Source: a bacterium
GTDB taxonomy: Bacteria > Myxococcota_A > Bradymonadia > UBA7976 > UBA1532
Direction: 5' to 3'
NCBI GenBank assembly: GCA_030426085.1
Contig: JAUHYW010000018.1
Span: 1-64,000, forward strand
Length of the DNA: 64,000 nt
Below, piece after piece: positions 59,974 through 64,000 of the stretch. How positions within the stretch are numbered: position 1 is the stretch's first letter; each line of letters begins with the position of its first letter. A program made the position numbers and the translations under genes. Below the pieces are notes generated by a model that was not told where the DNA came from, did not search any database, and saw nothing but the letters and a program-made list of their open reading frames with translations.

Positions 59974-61038
59974 GTGAGCGACGCAGGAACCGAAGGGCTC
60001 GGCGGGCGGGTGCTGGTGATGGGGTGCGGGGGCATCGGCGGCACGGTCGCCGCCCACCTCGCCGAGCTGGGGGTCGACGTCTGCGCCGTCAGCCGCAACG
60101 CCGCCGTCGTCGACGCGGTCGCGACGCACGGCTTCCGGCTCGTCGGCGACAGCGGCCGCCGGGCGATCCCCGGGCGGGTCGTGCCCGCGGTGCCCGACGG
60201 GCCCTTCGACTACGTGCTGCTCGCCACTCAGCCGCCCGACGTCGAGTCCGCCGCCCGTCAGGCCGCCCCCGCGCTGGCCGCCGACGGGCACATGGTCTGC
60301 TTTCAGAACGGCCTGTGCGAAGAGCGGGTCGCCGACGTGCTCGGTGACCGGCGGCGGGTCATCGGGGGCATCGTCGCCTGGGGCGGCTCGATGATCGAGC
60401 CCGGCGTCTTCGACCGGACGAGCGCCGGCGGCTTCGTGCTCGGGGGCATCGCCGACGCCGATCCCGCCGCGGTGCGACGCCTCGCCGCGCTGCTGGAGTG
60501 CGTCGGCCCGGTCGACGTCAGCGACAACCTCGCCGGCGCCCGGTGGAGCAAGCTGGCCATCAACTGCGCCATCTCGTCGCTCGGCACCCTCAACGGCAGC
60601 ACGCTGGGCAAGACCATGCGCAGCCGGATGGCGCGCCGGCTGGCGCTCGAGATCATGACCGAGGTCGTGCGGGTCGCCCAGCGGGCGGGGGTGACGCTGC
60701 AGAAGGTCAGCGGCACCCTCGACCTGGAGTGGATCGCGCTCACCGAGGCCGATCTCGACACGGACATCGGCTCGCTGAGCCTCACCGCCAAGCACACCCT
60801 GCTGCTCGCCGTCGGCATGCGCTATCGCCGGCTGCGCAGCTCGATGCTGCGGGCCATCGAGCGGGGGCGGGCCCCGGCGGTGGACTTCCTCAACGGCGAG
60901 ATCGTCGAGCGCGGCGGGCGCTACGAGGTGCCGGTGCCGGTGAACACCGCCGTCGTGCAGCAGGTGTGGCGGCTGGCCCGGGGCGAGGTGCAGCCGGGGC
61001 CGCAGCTCATCCGCGCGCTCTACGCCGCGACGCGCTGA
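59974..61038 (+). CDS. Ketopantoate-reductase-like dehydrogenase (PanE/ApbA family)
   Basis: A 354-aa protein. Rossmann motif GCGGIGGTVAAHL opens the NADPH domain, and KLAINCAISSLGTLNG in the middle holds the family Lys/Asn. PanE reduces ketopantoate to pantoate in CoA synthesis; many paralogues have other 2-ketoacid substrates, so panE is not assigned. Length (354) is longer than PanE (~300). Start is GTG 59974 with GGGGAGG; ATG 59908 is in frame too. Confidence 0.85.
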   Translation: MSDAGTEGLGGRVLVMGCGGIGGTVAAHLAELGVDVCAVSRNAAVVDAVATHGFRLVGDSGRRAIPGRVVPAVPDGPFDYVLLATQPPDVESAARQAAPALAADGHMVCFQNGLCEERVADVLGDRRRVIGGIVAWGGSMIEPGVFDRTSAGGFVLGGIADADPAAVRRLAALLECVGPVDVSDNLAGARWSKLAINCAISSLGTLNGSTLGKTMRSRMARRLALEIMTEVVRVAQRAGVTLQKVSGTLDLEWIALTEADLDTDIGSLSLTAKHTLLLAVGMRYRRLRSSMLRAIERGRAPAVDFLNGEIVERGGRYEVPVPVNTAVVQQVWRLARGEVQPGPQLIRALYAATR

Positions 61039-61040
61039 GC

Positions 61041-61056
61041 CGGCGCGCGAGCGCCG
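61041..61056. terminator. Short hairpin between convergent genes
   Basis: CGGCGC-N4-GCGCCG lies 3 bp after the dehydrogenase stop. There is no T-run, so it may only assist termination. Confidence 0.3.
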
Positions 61057-61089
61057 CCCACGCCAGCCGGGCGGGCCCGGATCCGGCGA

Positions 61090-64000
61090 TCAGAGCGGCG
61101 TGAACCCGACCTCCAGCGTGCCTTCGCCCTCCTCGAAGTCGTCCACGCCGTCGATGATCAGGAAGTACCGCCCCGGCGCCAGATCCAGCTCGAGCCCCGA
61201 CAGCACGTCGATGAAGTCGTCGTTGCAGTCCAGCTCGGTGCCCGGATCATCGCAGTCGGTGCGCAGGGTCAGGCTCGTATCGAAGTCCCCGTCGATGATC
61301 ACCATCGACACCTCGGACGCGACCTCCACGTCGATCACCGCCACCGCCTGCCCCGCGCCGCCGGTGAAGCACAGGTCGCTGAGCCCGCTGGTCGCCTCGC
61401 CCACCGTGCTGAACGCGAACTGCCCGCCCGGCGCGGCCACCGCGAAGACGTTGTCGGTGAAGGCGCACAGCCCGCCGCCGCCCTGATCGTCGCCCCCGTC
61501 GAGCGGATCGGTGCCTCCGGCGACCTCGTCCCCGTCGCTCAGCCCGCCGCCGTCGGTGTCCGGGTTCAGCGGCAGCGTGCCGTGCACGTTCACCTCGGCC
61601 CCGTCGCTCAGCCCGTCGCCGTCGGTGTCGGCCACGCCGGGATCGGTGCCCGCCGCCTGCTCGCCCAGGTTCACCAGCCCGTCGCCGTCGGGATCGAGCC
61701 CGCTCTCGTCGAGCCCCAGCGGGTCGAAGCCGGCGGCGGCCTCGAAGCCGTCGAACAGCCCGTCGCCGTCGCTGTCGGGGTCGGCCGGATCGGTGCCCAG
61801 GGCGGCCTCGACGTCGTCCCGCAGGTCGTCCCCGTCGCTGTCGGGCACCATCACCCGGTTGACCACCGCCGCGGTGAGCGCGGGGTCGAGCCCGGCCAGC
61901 GCGGCGCCCTGCAAGCGCAGCAGGCTCTCGGCGACCGGGATCCCGTCCACCGCCACCGCCCGCTGCGCGGCGAAGTGCACCAGCGCCGCCGAGCCGCCGG
62001 CCTCGATGGCCAGGGGCCAGGTGATCTCGAAGATGTCGTCGTCGAGCCGGCTCGTCGGCTGGAGCGCCGCGTCGGCGTCGCTGGCGACCACGACCACCGC
62101 CGGATCACCCCCCGGGCCGTCGTCGGTCACCCACCAGTCGTCCCCGTCGCCGATCACCCCGTCGCCCGAGCTGTCGGCGGTGACCGCGGTGTCTTCGTCC
62201 GAACCCAGGTTGCCGGCCAGGGCGACCGAGAGGTCGAGCGGGGCGCCGCCTGGGTTCTCGAACAGATCCACGTAGCGGATCCAGCCGGCGTCGTCGGGCA
62301 CGAAGATGTGCCGGGTGATGCGCACCGGGCCCTCGAGGGTCGCCAGCTCGACCGGCCCCGCGATCAGCGTGCGCCCGCCGACGATACGCGCCTGATCGGG
62401 CCCGGCGAAGAACACGTCGCCGTCCAGCCGGAAGGCGGTGTCGAACGCGTCCTGGGTGCCCTCGGCGACCGCGCCGGTGGGCTGCACGTCCCATTCGAAG
62501 CCGGCCCCGTCGACCAGGGTCAGCGGCAGATCGACGAAGGCCAGATCATCGCCCCCGTCGAGCGGGTCGGTGCCGTCGGCCCGCACCTCGTCGAAGTCGC
62601 TGCGCCCGCCGCCGTCGCTGTCGCCGACGGTGGGATCGGTCCCGATGGCCACCTCTTCCCCGTCGCGCAGCCCGTCCCCGTCGGTGTCGAAGACCCGGGG
62701 ATCGCTGCCCGCCGCGAACTCGCCGGCGTTGGGCAGATCGTCGGCGTCGGGGTCGGCCGCGCCGTCGGCCGGGTCGTTGGGGTCGAAGCCCTCGGCGAAC
62801 TCGTAGCCGTCGGGCATCGTGTCGCCGTCGGTGTCGGGATCGGCCGGATCGGTCCCCAGCGCCAGCACCTCGTCGCCGTCGTCCAGCCCGTCGCCGTCGC
62901 TGTCGAGCGCGGTGGGATCGCTGCCGTGGATCAAGACCTCGTCGCCGTCGCCCAGCCCGTCGAGATCGGTGTCCATCGAGCGGGGGTCGCTGCCGATGTC
63001 GAGCACCTCGTCGCCGTCTTCGAGCCCGTCGCCGTCGGTGTCCGGGGCCCCGGGATCGGTGCCCGCCGCCTGCTCGCCGAGGTTGTCCAGCCCGTCGCCG
63101 TCGGGGTCCAGGCCCTGCTCGCCCGCCGTGAGCGGGTCGAAGCCCGCGTCGACCTCGAAGCCATCGAGCAAGCCATCCCCGTCGGTATCGGGCAGGTCGG
63201 GGCGGGTGCCGATGGCCAGCTCGTCGTCGTCGGCCAGCCCGTCGCCGTCCGCGTCGGGCCGGGCGGCGAAGTTCACGATGGCCGCCCGCTCGGCGGCGGT
63301 CAGCCCGGCCAGCGCGGCCTCGGGCAGCGTCGCCAGCCGGGCCGCCTGAGCCAGCGCCTCGGCGCGGGTCGCGCTCTGGGCCGCGAAGTGCATCACGATG
63401 CGCCGCTCGCCGGGCGGGATGACCAGCGGGAACTCGACGCGCCAGGTGTCGGCCACCTGCTGCACGCTGTCGGGGCGCAGCGCGGCGCCGGGGCCGGCGA
63501 AGACCAGCGTCACCGGCGGATCGCCGCCCAGCGCGGCGCCGTCGTCGGTGGCGAACCAGTCATCGGTGGCATCCACGATGCCATCGGCGATGGCGCTGCC
63601 GATCACCGTCGTCTCGTCGTCGCTGCCGTAATTGCCCGCCAGCCGCACCCGCACCGCGCGCGGCTCGGGGTGGGGGTTGTCGATGATGGCCAGCAGCCGG
63701 GCGAAGCGGTCGTCGTCGGGCACGTAGATCTTGCGCCGCACGTTGACACCGGCCAGCGCGGCGGGCCCCAACCTCAACTGGCGCCCGCCGAGCTGCGGGG
63801 TCAGCAGCCCCAGCTCAGGGTAGCGCGCGCCGTCGACGAACACGTCGAAAGCGTCGTCGAACGCGTCATCGGTGCCCCGCTCGATGTGCCCGTCGCCCTG
63901 CACGTCCCAGTCGAAGTCGCCGCCGTCGGTCAGCGTGATCGGGGCCGCCGCCCGGGGCAGATCGTCGCCCGCGGCGCTGGGATCGGTACCGTCGTCGCGC
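61090..64000 (-). CDS. Large surface protein with thrombospondin-type-3 calcium repeats (5' end off window)
   Basis: At least 970 residues; the frame is open to the right edge, so the start lies outside. Two copies of a ~170-residue beta domain (TDGGDFDWDVQ and DGAGFEWDVQ starts) are followed by many DTDGDGLxDGDEVxxGTDP loops, the calcium-binding thrombospondin type 3 pattern. A final domain of ~125 residues (FAVAAPGGQFAFSTVG to LEVGFTPL) resembles PPC domains of secreted bacterial proteins. It is probably extracellular and calcium-stabilised. It is convergent with the dehydrogenase gene. Confidence 0.9.
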   Translation of the reverse strand, partial: RDDGTDPSAAGDDLPRAAAPITLTDGGDFDWDVQGDGHIERGTDDAFDDAFDVFVDGARYPELGLLTPQLGGRQLRLGPAALAGVNVRRKIYVPDDDRFARLLAIIDNPHPEPRAVRVRLAGNYGSDDETTVIGSAIADGIVDATDDWFATDDGAALGGDPPVTLVFAGPGAALRPDSVQQVADTWRVEFPLVIPPGERRIVMHFAAQSATRAEALAQAARLATLPEAALAGLTAAERAAIVNFAARPDADGDGLADDDELAIGTRPDLPDTDGDGLLDGFEVDAGFDPLTAGEQGLDPDGDGLDNLGEQAAGTDPGAPDTDGDGLEDGDEVLDIGSDPRSMDTDLDGLGDGDEVLIHGSDPTALDSDGDGLDDGDEVLALGTDPADPDTDGDTMPDGYEFAEGFDPNDPADGAADPDADDLPNAGEFAAGSDPRVFDTDGDGLRDGEEVAIGTDPTVGDSDGGGRSDFDEVRADGTDPLDGGDDLAFVDLPLTLVDGAGFEWDVQPTGAVAEGTQDAFDTAFRLDGDVFFAGPDQARIVGGRTLIAGPVELATLEGPVRITRHIFVPDDAGWIRYVDLFENPGGAPLDLSVALAGNLGSDEDTAVTADSSGDGVIGDGDDWWVTDDGPGGDPAVVVVASDADAALQPTSRLDDDIFEITWPLAIEAGGSAALVHFAAQRAVAVDGIPVAESLLRLQGAALAGLDPALTAAVVNRVMVPDSDGDDLRDDVEAALGTDPADPDSDGDGLFDGFEAAAGFDPLGLDESGLDPDGDGLVNLGEQAAGTDPGVADTDGDGLSDGAEVNVHGTLPLNPDTDGGGLSDGDEVAGGTDPLDGGDDQGGGGLCAFTDNVFAVAAPGGQFAFSTVGEATSGLSDLCFTGGAGQAVAVIDVEVASEVSMVIIDGDFDTSLTLRTDCDDPGTELDCNDDFIDVLSGLELDLAPGRYFLIIDGVDDFEEGEGTLEVGFTPL

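Overview
The window is one dense, GC-rich (visibly above 70% G+C) bacterial chromosome segment with about 49 protein genes and no rRNA or tRNA gene that I can see. The gene content points to Myxococcota or a close relative. It includes many large cysteine-rich lipoproteins with Asp/Ala/Pro linkers, DUF4215 repeats (CGNGxxDxxEQCDDGN), MopE-type repeats (CDGxDxDCDGxxDEG) and a MYXO-CTERM-like sorting tail. It also includes receptor-like Ser/Thr kinases, TPR/PEGA proteins and thrombospondin-type calcium repeats. A species cannot be named from sequence alone.

Layout. 0.5-9.2 kb: an unknown gene, a UvrA2-like ATPase coupled to a GNAT acetyltransferase, two lipoproteins and an M14 carboxypeptidase. 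9.2-13.6 kb: a polyhydroxyalkanoate (PHA) locus with a phasin behind a good sigma70 promoter, PhaE-like and PhaC class III synthase subunits, an acyl-CoA ligase and the regulator PhaR. 13.7-15.6 kb: an exported lipase-like protein. 15.6-18.7 kb: a lower-GC two-gene cassette (DUF262 protein plus HipA kinase) bracketed by a perfect 25-bp direct repeat. It appears to have separated two overlapping convergent genes, the lipase and an ankyrin-repeat protein. 20-28.6 kb: lipoproteins, a transmembrane Ser/Thr kinase with an extracytoplasmic Cache-type sensor, an outer-membrane protein and a small decayed gene.

28.6-38.1 kb is a putative zinc-homeostasis cluster. It holds a Fur/Zur-type repressor divergent from an outer-membrane porin, a ZnuA-like binding protein, His- and Cys-rich lipoproteins, a COG0523 GTPase, a MerC-like membrane protein, an FAD oxidoreductase, a membrane protein and an exported thioredoxin-reductase-like enzyme. 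Three TGCAA-N5-TTGC-type boxes lie in its two regulatory gaps, and most genes overlap or nearly touch. 38.1-44.6 kb (minus strand): biotin carboxylase, biotin carrier, methylmalonyl-CoA mutase large subunit, then a split HipA/HIRAN pair and a molybdopterin oxidoreductase fused to pentapeptide repeats. 44.7-51 kb: a VWA lipoprotein, then a kinase, TPR/PEGA and MopE-repeat cluster. 51-64 kb: an M20 peptidase, a very Cys-rich lipoprotein, a pair of transglutaminase-like proteins (one without its catalytic Cys and carrying a palindromic in-frame insertion), a twin-CX3C membrane protein, a ketopantoate-reductase-like enzyme, and the 3' part of a large calcium-repeat surface protein running off the right edge.

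How the genes may work together (inference): the PHA locus stores carbon, and the carboxylase/mutase genes handle propionyl-CoA, a possible source or sink of PHA precursors. The zinc cluster responds to zinc limitation at the outer membrane. The two HipA modules look like toxin-antitoxin or defence-type accessory genes. No ribosomal, mobilization or replication genes were seen.
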